64,000 bases of DNA from Verrucomicrobiota bacterium. GTDB lineage: Bacteria > Verrucomicrobiota > Kiritimatiellia > CAIVKH01. The stretch is taken from positions 72,197-136,196 of the forward strand of contig JACKPT010000011.1 in assembly GCA_024233345.1 (NCBI GenBank), given 5' to 3'. The notes beneath the pieces were generated by a model. That model worked only from the letters and a program-made list of their open reading frames with translations, was not told the DNA's origin and made no database searches. Shown here piece by piece: positions 24,236 to 32,905 of the stretch (position 1 is the first letter of the stretch; each line of letters begins with the position of its first letter). Both the position numbers and the translations under genes were made by a program.

Positions 24236-25500
24236 CCTACGCGCTGTTCGAGTGTGTCGGTATCGAATTGGAATACATGGTGGTGGATCCCATCCACGGC
24301 GGGGTTCTGCCCATGGCTGATGCGTTGCTACAGGCACTCGCACTACCGGACGGGGGCGATACAAACCCCTCCGATGTCACCCGCGGACAGGTAAGCTGGT
24401 CCAACGAGTTGGTGAATCATGTCGTGGAGCTGAAGGTTACCGATCCGGTTCCCTCACTCAAGGGATGCGGCGACCTCTTTCACCAGGCGCTCCGGGAATG
24501 CCAACCGCAGCTGAATAGCCTGCCCGTGAAACTGATGCCCACGGCGATGCATCCATTGATGAATCCGGCGGTTGAAACCGTACTCTGGCCGCACGAGTAC
24601 CGGGAGATTTATCAGACCTATCACCGGATCTACGATTGCTATCGACACGGCTGGGCCAACGTCCAGTCGGTTCACATAAACCTGCCCTTTCGGGGGGACC
24701 GGGAATTCGCGGTCTTGCATGCGGCGATCCGGGCCCTGCTCCCGCTGTTACCCGGTCTTGCTGCGGCCTCGCCAATTCAGGAGGGACGCCTCACCGGCAT
24801 TCGGGACAACCGGCTGATTGCCTATGCCGGCAACTCCTTACGGATTCCCCAGGCTACCGGCCAGGTGATCCCCGAACCAATCACCTCCGAGGCCGAGTAC
24901 GATGCAATCATCATGCAACCGCTGTATCGCGCGGTTCTTCCCCATGATCCCGGGAAAGTCTTGCAGCATGAATTTCTCAATTCCCGCGGAGCGATCGCCC
25001 GGTTTGATCGCGGCGCCATCGAAATCCGCCTGCTGGATGTGCAGGAATGCCCCTCGATGGACATCGCGATCGCCGAGGCGGTGATTCATGCCCTGCGTCA
25101 GTTGGTCAGCCTGCATTGGGCAAGCCGCGGAGCCGCATTGAATGCCATTCCCACGGACCTTCTTCGCCTCCACCTGGACCGGGCGATCATCGATGCAGAA
25201 GAAACCCGAATTGACGACGCGGACTACCTGCGACTGCTCGGGCTGCCCGGTTTGCATTGCCCTACCCTGAGTGATGTTTGGAAATGTTTCACCGAAAAGC
25301 TCTCGCCCGAGGACCGTGCCACCAGTGCCGGTCTTGACCTCCTCAGCCGGGAAGGCACGCTCGCCACCAGAATCGCCAGGACCCTGCCGCCATGCCCCGA
25401 CGAAGACCAGATTCGCACCCGATATTCCGGTCTTTGCGAGCACTTGATGCGCAATCAACCTTTTTCAGGGCTGGGGACGGATGCCAGCGAAGCGATGTGA
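24232..25500 (+). CDS. GCS2-family carboxylate-amine ligase (glutamate-cysteine ligase-like)
   Basis: 422 residues. VGIELEYMVVDPIHGG near the N-terminus gives the paired Glu metal/substrate ligands of the glutamine-synthetase-like fold; SNELVNHVVELKVTDPVPS, PTAMHPLMNP, NVQSVHINLPF and GAIEIRLLDVQECPSMD are further GCS2 signatures. Members join Glu or related acids to amines at the cost of ATP. Being coupled by ATGA to the RimK-like gene and preceded by a C39 peptidase gene points to a small peptide or protein-tail product rather than to glutathione (inference). The last 46 bases overlap the convergent L,D-transpeptidase gene. Confidence 0.9.
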   Translation: MTYALFECVGIELEYMVVDPIHGGVLPMADALLQALALPDGGDTNPSDVTRGQVSWSNELVNHVVELKVTDPVPSLKGCGDLFHQALRECQPQLNSLPVKLMPTAMHPLMNPAVETVLWPHEYREIYQTYHRIYDCYRHGWANVQSVHINLPFRGDREFAVLHAAIRALLPLLPGLAAASPIQEGRLTGIRDNRLIAYAGNSLRIPQATGQVIPEPITSEAEYDAIIMQPLYRAVLPHDPGKVLQHEFLNSRGAIARFDRGAIEIRLLDVQECPSMDIAIAEAVIHALRQLVSLHWASRGAALNAIPTDLLRLHLDRAIIDAEETRIDDADYLRLLGLPGLHCPTLSDVWKCFTEKLSPEDRATSAGLDLLSREGTLATRIARTLPPCPDEDQIRTRYSGLCEHLMRNQPFSGLGTDASEAM

Positions 25501-26093
25501 TGGTTGGTGGACTCCAGTTCAGACATCGTGCCGATCCAGCACCAACTCACACCGTCCGCAGTCGCTTGAAATAGCGCCTGGATATCCTGGTTCCCCAAGC
25601 GAATACATCCGTGGGAAGCGGGTGATCCCAACCGTGGCTCATGGTTGGTTCCATGCAGATAAATCATCCGGCACCACGTATCCACATTCCCGCCGAGATT
25701 CTTCCCCGGTTCCAGTCCCCGCAAACGCATGATCCGGGTAAGAATCTTATCGCCGTCGCCTGCTTCGGCTTGCCACGCGGATTTGGGAAGCACAACTCCG
25801 TTGAATTGGCGGGCGGTAAAGAGGGCTCCCAGCGGCAGGCCGTCCCCCACCCGCTCATCAACCCGGTGCCAACCCCGCGGGGTCTGCCAGGAGTTCACCA
25901 CCTCACCCAATCCCCGCGCAGCCGTGGAGGTCGCATACCGCCCGACAATCCTGCCCCCAGAATAGTGAATGAGTTCCTGCCGGTCCGCCAGGACGATCAG
26001 AAAATGGTCGGTTCGGGCCGCCGCCGGCAAGCAGGATTCAGCAACGTTGGTGAGCCAGGTTTGTATGACATCGGTCCGCAACGGATCATACAT
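25455..26093 (-). CDS. L,D-transpeptidase (YkuD-domain) family protein
   Basis: 212 residues. The YkuD signatures are clear: IYLHGTNHEPRLG (catalytic His region) and SPASHGCIRLGNQDI with the nucleophilic Cys. The preceding STAARGLGEVVNSWQTPRGWH matches the start of the domain. There is no obvious signal peptide, unlike secreted L,D-transpeptidases that cross-link peptidoglycan or attach lipoproteins; cytoplasmic-looking YkuD proteins also exist. Its start overlaps the end of the poly(A) polymerase gene by eight bases, so the two are cotranscribed, and it overlaps the ligase gene tail to tail. Confidence 0.88.
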   Translation of the reverse strand: MYDPLRTDVIQTWLTNVAESCLPAAARTDHFLIVLADRQELIHYSGGRIVGRYATSTAARGLGEVVNSWQTPRGWHRVDERVGDGLPLGALFTARQFNGVVLPKSAWQAEAGDGDKILTRIMRLRGLEPGKNLGGNVDTWCRMIYLHGTNHEPRLGSPASHGCIRLGNQDIQALFQATADGVSWCWIGTMSELESTNHHIASLASVPSPEKG

Positions 26094-27345
26094 GCTTTTC
26101 CCACCAGGTCACCGCATCATCTCGCGCCTGATCAAAGCGCGCGCTGATCTTGAAGTAAATATAGGCGTCATGGAAGCAAGCGCGGTGTACCAGCTTCTTG
26201 ACTGCGGACTCCTTGGGGGTGGCAAGCCGGTGTTGCATGGCCATGATCTGGGCGACATGTCGGGTGATGGCATTGGGCACTGAAACATGCTCATTCATCC
26301 GGGCCATGTGGCGGGCCACACAGGTTTCCGCTGCGGGATACGGCGGCATGCCATCGGCCATCGCCTGGGCAATCAGCGCCTCATGGTACTTGCCAAAGAG
26401 AAGTGCAATCATTAGCTCACCGGATACCGGAACCTGGTGCGCATGCCAGCGATCAAACTGACGCATGATCCGCTCAAGCCATTGGTGTTGTGGAGAGTCC
26501 TTGACCGCCACATTGCCCAGCTCCGGAAACATATATCCGAACACCCCGGTTTCCAGAAGAAGCTCGAGAACCCGGTGGGCCCGACCGCATAAAAACAGTT
26601 TCTTGATTTCCTCAAACATTCGCGCTGCGGATGCCTGCTGGATGCGGGAAGCATTGACCAGAATGGCCTCATACAAGTCCGGCTCGAGAGAAAAGTCCAG
26701 GAGGGCGGCAAACCGGATGGCCCGGATCATTCGTACCGGGTCTTCGGCAATTCGCTGGCCGGGCTCCCCAATACTGCGAACCACCTTGGACTCAATATCC
26801 TTCAAACCATGTACATAGTCGACTAGGGAAAAATCTCCGCTGTCGAGAAACAGGGCGTTGATGGTAAAATCACGGCGGATGGCATCCTGTTCCGGGGTGC
26901 CGTATTTATTATCCCGCAACAACATTCCCTCATCGCTCTGCTTGATGAATTTTGACTGTCTTTCATCCTCCGCCTCGTTGGAACGAAACGTGGAGACCTC
27001 GAGCAACTGACCGTGCTCATAGACATGGACCAGGCGGAAGCGCCTCCCGATCATCCGGCTATTCCGAAATATTCGCCGGACCTGTTCCGGGCGGGCATTG
27101 GTGGCAATGTCCACATCCTTGGGGTTCCGCCCGACCAGCAAGTCTCGTAGAGCGCCACCGGCGATGTAGGCTTTAAAGCCGGCGTCCCGAAGCTTTTCCA
27201 TGGCGGTATGTACATGACGGGGAAGCTGCGAGCGCTGAATCGGGTGATCCCCCTCACGTAAAATTACCACAGCGCGATGCCCACTCCCTGGCGGTTGGCC
27301 CGCGGGAGGATCGGCCGACTCGTGATTCGTTGACGGATTATCCAT
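26086..27345 (-). CDS. pcnB: Poly(A) polymerase I / CCA-adding family nucleotidyltransferase
   Basis: 419 residues. The class II nucleotidyltransferase site is GGALRDLLVGRNPKDVDIAT (G-G and D-x-D). The following RNSRMIGRRFRLVHVYEHGQ is the pattern that separates PcnB from CCA-adding enzymes, and RRDFTINALFLDSGD, RIAEDPVRMIRAIRFA are shared family motifs. It adds poly(A) tails to RNA and so promotes decay, which fits with RNase R elsewhere in the window. Preceding the ATG is an AT-rich stretch without a Shine-Dalgarno. Overlaps the L,D-transpeptidase gene by eight bases. Confidence 0.92.
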   Translation of the reverse strand: MDNPSTNHESADPPAGQPPGSGHRAVVILREGDHPIQRSQLPRHVHTAMEKLRDAGFKAYIAGGALRDLLVGRNPKDVDIATNARPEQVRRIFRNSRMIGRRFRLVHVYEHGQLLEVSTFRSNEAEDERQSKFIKQSDEGMLLRDNKYGTPEQDAIRRDFTINALFLDSGDFSLVDYVHGLKDIESKVVRSIGEPGQRIAEDPVRMIRAIRFAALLDFSLEPDLYEAILVNASRIQQASAARMFEEIKKLFLCGRAHRVLELLLETGVFGYMFPELGNVAVKDSPQHQWLERIMRQFDRWHAHQVPVSGELMIALLFGKYHEALIAQAMADGMPPYPAAETCVARHMARMNEHVSVPNAITRHVAQIMAMQHRLATPKESAVKKLVHRACFHDAYIYFKISARFDQARDDAVTWWEKHV

Positions 27346-27465
27346 AAATAGCTACAAAATGATCAAAAGGTTCGTCGGGCTCCGGCTTTCTGAGTTGCCA
27401 GTAACCATGCCCTGCCGAATAATGACGAGAACTGAGGCATGAATCAACGGAATCCTTCATAACTG

Positions 27466-28233
27466 ATGCTGAATCTCTCCTATATGATCATCGGTGCCCC
27501 CAAATGCGGGACCGGGAGCCTCTATAAGTATGTCGTTCAACATCCTTTGGTGGAGGCCGCCAGCAGGCCTGATCTGCATTTTTTCGATGACCATTTCGAC
27601 AAGGGATTGGCTTGGTATCGACAATTTTTCCCCTTGTTGAACCGCCCTCCGGAATCTCCTGCCCCCGTCGGCACAATCACTGGGGAGGTGACTTCTTTTT
27701 ACCTGTTTCACCCCCTGGTCCCTGAACGGGTCAAGCAGGTCGCTCCCGGAGCCAGGTTCATTTTTCTGGTACGAAATCCCACTGATCGGGCCTATGTCCA
27801 TTTCCGGGATGCCGTGGATCGCGGGTTGGAGACCCTGTCCTTTTTTCAGGCGATCAAGATGGAGGCCAAGCGATTGGAGCGGGGCCGGTTCAATCTGCAG
27901 GACAACCCCTATGCGACCTGGGAGCGGGCCAAAGAACATTCCTATATTTCCCAGGGATTGTATGCCGAACAATTCCGCAGGTGGCTGGACTTTTTCCCCC
28001 GGGAGCAGTTTCTGATCCTTGACGCCCAGGCATTTTTCGATGCCCCAGTGGAGACGGTATCCGAGGTCTACCGGTTCCTCGAACTGCCCGAATTCACCCC
28101 CGCCTTCGTCGAACCGCCTCACGAAAATCCGTATGCCAAACTTACCGGCGAAACCCGGCTTCACATCGACAACTTCTTCTCCCGGTATAATGAGGACTTT
28201 TATCGCCTGGCGAAGAAAAACTTTGGATGGTAG
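27466..28233 (+). CDS. Sulfotransferase domain protein (PAPS-dependent)
   Basis: 255 residues. The 5'-phosphosulfate loop MIIGAPKCGTGSLYKYV lies at the N-terminus, and the 3'-phosphate motif FIFLVRNPTDRAYVHF near residue 105. These match the sulfotransfer_1 group that resembles heparan N-sulfotransferases. It transfers sulfate from PAPS to a carbohydrate or lipid acceptor; bacteria use such enzymes on exopolysaccharides and glycolipids. It stands alone, with no glycosyltransferase neighbours, so the acceptor cannot be guessed. Downstream the convergent dinB stop is 12 bases away. Confidence 0.9.
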   Translation: MLNLSYMIIGAPKCGTGSLYKYVVQHPLVEAASRPDLHFFDDHFDKGLAWYRQFFPLLNRPPESPAPVGTITGEVTSFYLFHPLVPERVKQVAPGARFIFLVRNPTDRAYVHFRDAVDRGLETLSFFQAIKMEAKRLERGRFNLQDNPYATWERAKEHSYISQGLYAEQFRRWLDFFPREQFLILDAQAFFDAPVETVSEVYRFLELPEFTPAFVEPPHENPYAKLTGETRLHIDNFFSRYNEDFYRLAKKNFGW

Positions 28234-28245
28234 CCCCGGCCGGTC

Positions 28246-29436
28246 TCAGTGGCCCTGACCTTTTGCCAACCTTCCTGCGCGTTGTATCGCGTCCCGCCCA
28301 TAGTGGGTCCGGACCGAATCCACCGCCCGATCCAGCAAGGCTTCCTTTGGTGCTGGATCCCCGCCGGAAAACAGATCGAGCTGCTGGAGATCCTGTTGTG
28401 AGTCCACCAATCCGGAAACCCCAAAGCCAATCAGGCGAATGGCCCGCTGATCGGAGGGCAGTCCCTGAAACAACTTCATGCCTTCCTGTATCAGAATACG
28501 ATCGGTGCAAGTCGGATGGTCCAATCCAACCTGACGGGTGACGGTCTGAAAATCCCCATAGCGCAGTTTGATGTGAATGGTGCGACAAAAGAGCCCCGCC
28601 TTTCTCAACCGAAACCCGACCTGCTCCATCAATCCCAGCAAGCAGCTTCTCAGTAAATCCGGATCGTGAAGATCTTCATCGAAGGTATTCTCGGCGGAAA
28701 TGCTTTTGGTCTCCCGTTCCGTGGTCACCGGGCGGTCGTCCCGACCCGCGGCCAGTTCCCGCAGGTGTTCGGCCAGTACCGGCCCCAACCAGGCATTCAA
28801 ATGGCGTTGATCACACCGTTGGAGATCCCCGATCGTCTCCAACCCATAGCCCCGCAACTTCTTCTCCATGGTCGATCCCACGCCCCACAATTTCCGGATC
28901 GGCAGGGGGGCTAAAAATGCCTGCACGGCATCGTCCGTGTGCGGACATTCCGTGAGCTTGTTCGGTTTCTGCAAATCACTGGCCAGCTTGGCCAGAAACT
29001 TGTTTCGCGCCACTCCCACCGATGCGGTCAACCCGAGGTCACGATGGATGCGTTCCTGAATGGCCTCCCCGAGCCGTCGGGCAGTACCCCAGGCCTTGAG
29101 GGCTCCCGAAGCATCAAGGAAGGCCTCATCAATCGAGATCTGCTCGACCACCGGTGAGAAGGAGTCCAGCAGGCGCATGAATTGATGGGACACCTGCACA
29201 TAACGGCTCATGCGGACCGGCAGGAAAATGGCCTGCGGACAAAGTTTGCCCGCAGTGCGGGATGGCATGGCGCTATGAATGCCAAATTTCCGCGCTTCAT
29301 AGTTGGCGGTGGACACCACGCCCCGCCGATCCGGCGGAGAGCCAATAACCACCGGTTTCCCTTTCAAGGATGGCTGATCCCGCTCCTCGATCGCAGCAAA
29401 AAAGGCATCCATATCAATATGGAGGATTCGATTCAC
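28246..29436 (-). CDS. dinB: DNA polymerase IV (Y family)
   Basis: About 396 residues from a GTG that puts the family's usual start RILHIDMDAFFAAIEERD close to the N-terminus. The palm carries ISIDEAFLDASG (catalytic Asp-Glu), with GVARNKFLAKLASDLQKP and the helix-hairpin-helix LWGVGSTMEKKLRGYGL. It copies past damaged bases with low fidelity. The frame is open 39 codons further up to an ATG at 29553, but that start would overlap the start of the divergent rlmM-like gene. Neither start has an obvious ribosome site. The C-terminus lacks a clear beta-clamp motif that I can name with confidence. Confidence 0.93.
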   Translation of the reverse strand: MNRILHIDMDAFFAAIEERDQPSLKGKPVVIGSPPDRRGVVSTANYEARKFGIHSAMPSRTAGKLCPQAIFLPVRMSRYVQVSHQFMRLLDSFSPVVEQISIDEAFLDASGALKAWGTARRLGEAIQERIHRDLGLTASVGVARNKFLAKLASDLQKPNKLTECPHTDDAVQAFLAPLPIRKLWGVGSTMEKKLRGYGLETIGDLQRCDQRHLNAWLGPVLAEHLRELAAGRDDRPVTTERETKSISAENTFDEDLHDPDLLRSCLLGLMEQVGFRLRKAGLFCRTIHIKLRYGDFQTVTRQVGLDHPTCTDRILIQEGMKLFQGLPSDQRAIRLIGFGVSGLVDSQQDLQQLDLFSGGDPAPKEALLDRAVDSVRTHYGRDAIQRAGRLAKGQGH

Positions 29437-29551
29437 CCGGGCAAGATAGGCGATATTTTCCCGGTTGACCAGCCAGGGCGGAGGACAGCGCTCGATCAGC
29501 CTCGCACCGAATCCATTGACTCCCCATCGGAAGCGATTCACTCTGTACGCC

Positions 29552-30664
29552 ATGGCACATTCGGCATCGACAACCCGGTATCCCCGATGGGCTCCACCGT
29601 CGCAGTCCGATCAGGGGAATCCCGCCCGAGCGGTGTTTCTGTGTCGCACAGAATTGGAAGGGGCCCTTGCGGAAGAAATCAGCCACACCCTGAACCCCGG
29701 TAAACCTCCGTCGATCACCGGGCAGGGGCTGGTGATCGCCCGGGACCTCCCCCCCTCCCCCTGGCCGGATTTGATTTTTGAACAGCAGCGAATACCCCAT
29801 GCCGGTTGGATTCCGCATGAACAGCTTAAACCGATTTCCGATGATACCTTCTCCACCCTCTTTCCCCCCCACCGACCGAGCAACCCCTGGACCTTACATG
29901 TCCTATGCCCTTCGGGCATTCAGGACCAACAGTGGTCGCGATCCGCGAAGGGGATCGGATCGGCGCTCTTGCGGCTGGCCAAGTCGATGGTTCCCGAAGC
30001 TGGCCCGGGCAGTTATCATCAACCGGAGGGCGATCTACCACCAGGGACTCGAATTCTGCAAGTGCTACGGGTTCCCGAGGGAGCCTGGTTTGGCTGGGGA
30101 GACCCCTCCGTGGGTGTCCGCCCCTATCCAGGCGGAATCATTCGGTTGAAATTCGACTCCCGGGCGCCTTCCCGATCCTATTTGAAACTGGAAGAAGCGT
30201 TCCAGCGAATGGGCCGAGAACCCACCACCGGGCAGTGGGTTGTCGATCTCGGTGCCGCCCCGGGAGGCTGGACCCATGCCTGTCTCAAACGCGGCGCGAG
30301 GGTTCAGGCCGTCGATCATGGCCCCATGAAGATTGTTTCCGAGTTGCGACAGAACCTTCGCATTGTGAAAAGTAATGGAATTACCTACACCCCGGAAGCG
30401 CACCAGCTCCCGGTGGACTGGCTGGTTGCGGATATGTTGATTCCTCCGGGTACCGCCCTGGGTCTGATAAAACATTGGCTGGGAAACCACCGCTGCCGGC
30501 ATGCGGTCATCAACATCAAACTTCCTCAACAGAACCCCTATCAGGCCGTGCGTCCGATTGCATCCTGGCTGCAGGGGCAGGCCCGAGGGTATCAATGGTC
30601 GATGAAAAACCTCCACCATGACCGGCGGGAAATCACCCTGATGGCTATCGAGACGTCAGGCTGA
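29552..30664 (+). CDS. rlmM: RlmM-like 23S rRNA 2'-O-methyltransferase (FtsJ fold)
   Basis: 370 residues, like E. coli RlmM (366). N-terminal THUMP-type segment begins at ARAVFLCRTELEGALAEEI. The FtsJ domain shows SRSYLKLEEAF (catalytic Lys), VVDLGAAPGGWTHACLKRGA (SAM site), VADMLIPPG (Asp), INIKLPQQ (Lys) and DRREITLMAI (Glu), so the K-D-K-E tetrad is complete. RlmM methylates C2498 of 23S rRNA. The ATG sits in CCATGG shared with the possible ATG of the divergent dinB frame. The first 25 residues are Ser/Pro-rich and may not be translated if a later start is used. Confidence 0.85.
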   Translation: MAHSASTTRYPRWAPPSQSDQGNPARAVFLCRTELEGALAEEISHTLNPGKPPSITGQGLVIARDLPPSPWPDLIFEQQRIPHAGWIPHEQLKPISDDTFSTLFPPHRPSNPWTLHVLCPSGIQDQQWSRSAKGIGSALLRLAKSMVPEAGPGSYHQPEGDLPPGTRILQVLRVPEGAWFGWGDPSVGVRPYPGGIIRLKFDSRAPSRSYLKLEEAFQRMGREPTTGQWVVDLGAAPGGWTHACLKRGARVQAVDHGPMKIVSELRQNLRIVKSNGITYTPEAHQLPVDWLVADMLIPPGTALGLIKHWLGNHRCRHAVINIKLPQQNPYQAVRPIASWLQGQARGYQWSMKNLHHDRREITLMAIETSG

Positions 30665-30696
30665 CCAGGGGCTACCACCGGCGACAAACATCTTCA

Positions 30697-30724
30697 TTGA
30701 GGTTGTCGCTGATTTCCGTATGAT
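30697..30724 (+). promoter_or_regulatory. sigma70-type promoter of the serine acetyltransferase gene
   Basis: TTGAGG (30697-30702), 16-base spacer, TATGAT (30719-30724). The start codon at 30734 is only nine bases further on with no Shine-Dalgarno between, pointing to a leaderless or near-leaderless message. Confidence 0.55.
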
Positions 30725-30733
30725 CCCCGAGTC

Positions 30734-31705
30734 ATGAGCGACTCAGTGAATTCATCTGAAACCGGTACCCCATCGCCATCCATGACGGCCCGGATCGCCG
30801 AAACCGCACGTCTCCTCAAGGGAAAATTCAGTCCCGAGGGAATGGATCGCGCGGACAGCCTGCTGCAGGGATACCCCAACCCCTGCCGGGTGGTGCATGT
30901 TCTTCAACTGCTTCATAACGTGATGTTTCCAGGTAAATGGGACCCCGAGACGGTTCCCTACAACCAGTTGGAGTCCTTTCTGGCGGAAAAACTCGAGCAG
31001 GTGAGGGATGCCTTGTTGCCCGAACTTCGCCGTGCCCTGCCATTCCGCTGGATGGGTCAGGCCTGGAAAACCGAGGGCTACGAAACACTCGACGCCGATG
31101 GCATCGCCGAAGAATCGGTCCGGGTACTCGATGCATTCCTGGCCCGGTTGCCGGTGGTACGTGATCTACTGATTGAGGATGTCAAAGCCGCCTATGATGG
31201 GGATCCTGCCGCCCTGAGCTATGCCGAGGTCAAATTGGCCTATCCCGGACTGGCCGCCATCACCTCCCATCGAATTGCCCATGAATTTTACACGCTGAAT
31301 GTCCCCATCATTCCCCGGATCATGAGTGAACGAACCCATGCCGAGACTGGGGTTGACATCAATCCGGGAGCCAGAATCGGTCACGGATTCTTTATCGACC
31401 ATGCAACCGGTGTGGTGATTGGCGAAACCACGGAGATCGGCAACCGAGTGAAAATCTATCAGGGCGTGACCCTGGGCGCTCGAAGCTTCCCGCTCGATGA
31501 AAATGGGAACCCGATCAAACATATCAAGCGCCATCCAACGGTGGAGGATGAGGTGGTGATCTATGCCAATGCGACCATTCTTGGGGGCGATACGGTCATT
31601 GGACGGGGTTCCACGGTGGGAGGAAATGTGTTTCTGATGGAAAGTGTGCCGCCCAACAGCTTTGTCGCCGCCAAACACCCCGAACTGCGCATCCTCAAGC
31701 GCTGA
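30734..31705 (+). CDS. cysE: Serine O-acetyltransferase
   Basis: 323 residues. The N-terminal alpha-helical part and a C-terminal left-handed beta-helix with hexapeptide turns (VDINPGARIGHGFFIDHATGV, VIGETTEIGNRVKIYQGVTL) are those of the EpsC/plant-like serine acetyltransferase class; HIKRHPTVEDEVVIYANATI and GGDTVIGRGSTVGGNVF follow. His in FFIDHATG is the expected catalytic residue. It makes O-acetylserine for cysteine synthesis. It is monocistronic with its own promoter; a cysK gene is not in the window. Confidence 0.93.
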   Translation: MSDSVNSSETGTPSPSMTARIAETARLLKGKFSPEGMDRADSLLQGYPNPCRVVHVLQLLHNVMFPGKWDPETVPYNQLESFLAEKLEQVRDALLPELRRALPFRWMGQAWKTEGYETLDADGIAEESVRVLDAFLARLPVVRDLLIEDVKAAYDGDPAALSYAEVKLAYPGLAAITSHRIAHEFYTLNVPIIPRIMSERTHAETGVDINPGARIGHGFFIDHATGVVIGETTEIGNRVKIYQGVTLGARSFPLDENGNPIKHIKRHPTVEDEVVIYANATILGGDTVIGRGSTVGGNVFLMESVPPNSFVAAKHPELRILKR

Positions 31706-31735
31706 GTCCAATCGTCATCCCGGCACGCGCGAGAC

Positions 31736-31764
31736 TTGTCGAACGCCGGTCACGGGGTTAGGGT
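31736..31764 (+). promoter_or_regulatory. Promoter candidate of the LptF/LptG gene
   Basis: TTGTCG (31736-31741), 17-base spacer, TAGGGT (31759-31764). Both boxes are only partial matches. The ATG at 31775 is ten bases downstream and lacks a Shine-Dalgarno. Confidence 0.4.
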
Positions 31765-31774
31765 ATCCGCGTTT

Positions 31775-32863
31775 ATGAAGCTGATCGACAAATACATCCT
31801 CCGGTCTTTCCTGGCCCCCTTTGTGTATTGTTTGGCCGCCTTTCTGCTGGTGTTCATTGTGTTTGACCTCTTCGACAACCTGTCGGATTTCGTCAATGGG
31901 AATACCCCGATGCTTCGCGTTCTCCGCTACTATGTGACCCTGGTCCCCACCGTCCTGGTTTTTGTGACCCCGATCTCCCTGTTGCTGGGCATTCTCTACA
32001 GTCTTTCCTCCATGACCAAAAACAACGAGTTAACCGCGATGCGGGCCAGCGGTATCAGCCTCTACCGGTTGATGACACCCTTTCTGGTGGTCGGGTTTTT
32101 ATCCAGCATCGTGGTCGCAGTGGTTCATGAAACGATCAGTCCCCAGGCCGCCTACTGGTGCGACCAATTTGTCAAGGAACAGCGAAACGACAATCCGGAA
32201 TCCGTCCATATCGCCGACCCTTTTCTCATGGTCCGGGAACAGGATCACCGGACCTGGTTTGTCAGTCGTTTCAATACCCGTACCTACGAGATGGGGGGAG
32301 TCGAAGTCACAACCCTGCGGGAAGACAATACCACCGCCCGCAAATTGACGGCTCAAAAAGCATCATGGCTGGATCATCAGTGGATCTTTGAAGATGTCGT
32401 GGAACAGAAATTCGATACCTGGGGTAACCCGATGGGGCCCCCGCGATTTTCCCGGTATGTCGACCTGCCCGAACTGACGGAAGTACCTGCGGACTTCATG
32501 GTGTATGTGAAGAAACCCGAATTCATGTCCAGCCGGGAACTGTTGCTCTACCTGAATGCCAATCAGAATTTCCAGAAGGAAACCCTGGCCCGGTTCAAGG
32601 TCGACTTGCACTACCGGCTCGCACAACCCTGGACCTGCCTGGTGATTACCCTGCTCGGTATCCCGTTTGGCAACCACACCGGGCGGAAGGGGGCCTTGGC
32701 CGGGATCATGCTGTGTTTCGGTCTCTTTTTCGGGTATTATGCAGTGATGAACCTGATCCTGTATATTGGGAAAGAGGCCCTCATCCCCGCCTGGCTGGCC
32801 GCCTGGCTGCCCAACGCCCTGTTTCTCATCACCGGCTCGGTGATGCTCTCGCGCATGCGATAA
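31775..32863 (+). CDS. LptF/LptG family lipopolysaccharide export permease
   Basis: 362 residues. KLIDKYILRSFLAPFVYCL followed by membrane helices (AAFLLVFIVFDLFDNLSDF, VTLVPTVLVFVTPISLLLGI), a TMTKNNELTAMRASG-like coupling segment (SMTKNNELTAMRASGISLYR), a periplasmic beta-jellyroll region, and three C-terminal helices (WTCLVITLLGIPFGNHTG, AGIMLCFGLFFGYYAVMNL, WLPNALFLITGSVML) give the YjgP/YjgQ architecture. With LptB and a partner permease it extracts lipopolysaccharide from the inner membrane. Whether it is LptF or LptG cannot be settled alone, and the partner is not in the window. Confidence 0.92.
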   Translation: MKLIDKYILRSFLAPFVYCLAAFLLVFIVFDLFDNLSDFVNGNTPMLRVLRYYVTLVPTVLVFVTPISLLLGILYSLSSMTKNNELTAMRASGISLYRLMTPFLVVGFLSSIVVAVVHETISPQAAYWCDQFVKEQRNDNPESVHIADPFLMVREQDHRTWFVSRFNTRTYEMGGVEVTTLREDNTTARKLTAQKASWLDHQWIFEDVVEQKFDTWGNPMGPPRFSRYVDLPELTEVPADFMVYVKKPEFMSSRELLLYLNANQNFQKETLARFKVDLHYRLAQPWTCLVITLLGIPFGNHTGRKGALAGIMLCFGLFFGYYAVMNLILYIGKEALIPAWLAAWLPNALFLITGSVMLSRMR

Positions 32864-32872
32864 CCCGCCGGT

Positions 32873-32900
32873 TTGACTGGTTCCCAGGCCATGGTACAGT
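32873..32900 (+). promoter_or_regulatory. sigma70-type promoter of the PilZ-like gene
   Basis: TTGACT (32873-32878), 16-base spacer, TACAGT (32895-32900). The ATG at 32906 begins five bases after the -10 box, where the transcript itself should start; no ribosome site is visible. Confidence 0.55.
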
Positions 32901-32905
32901 GACGT

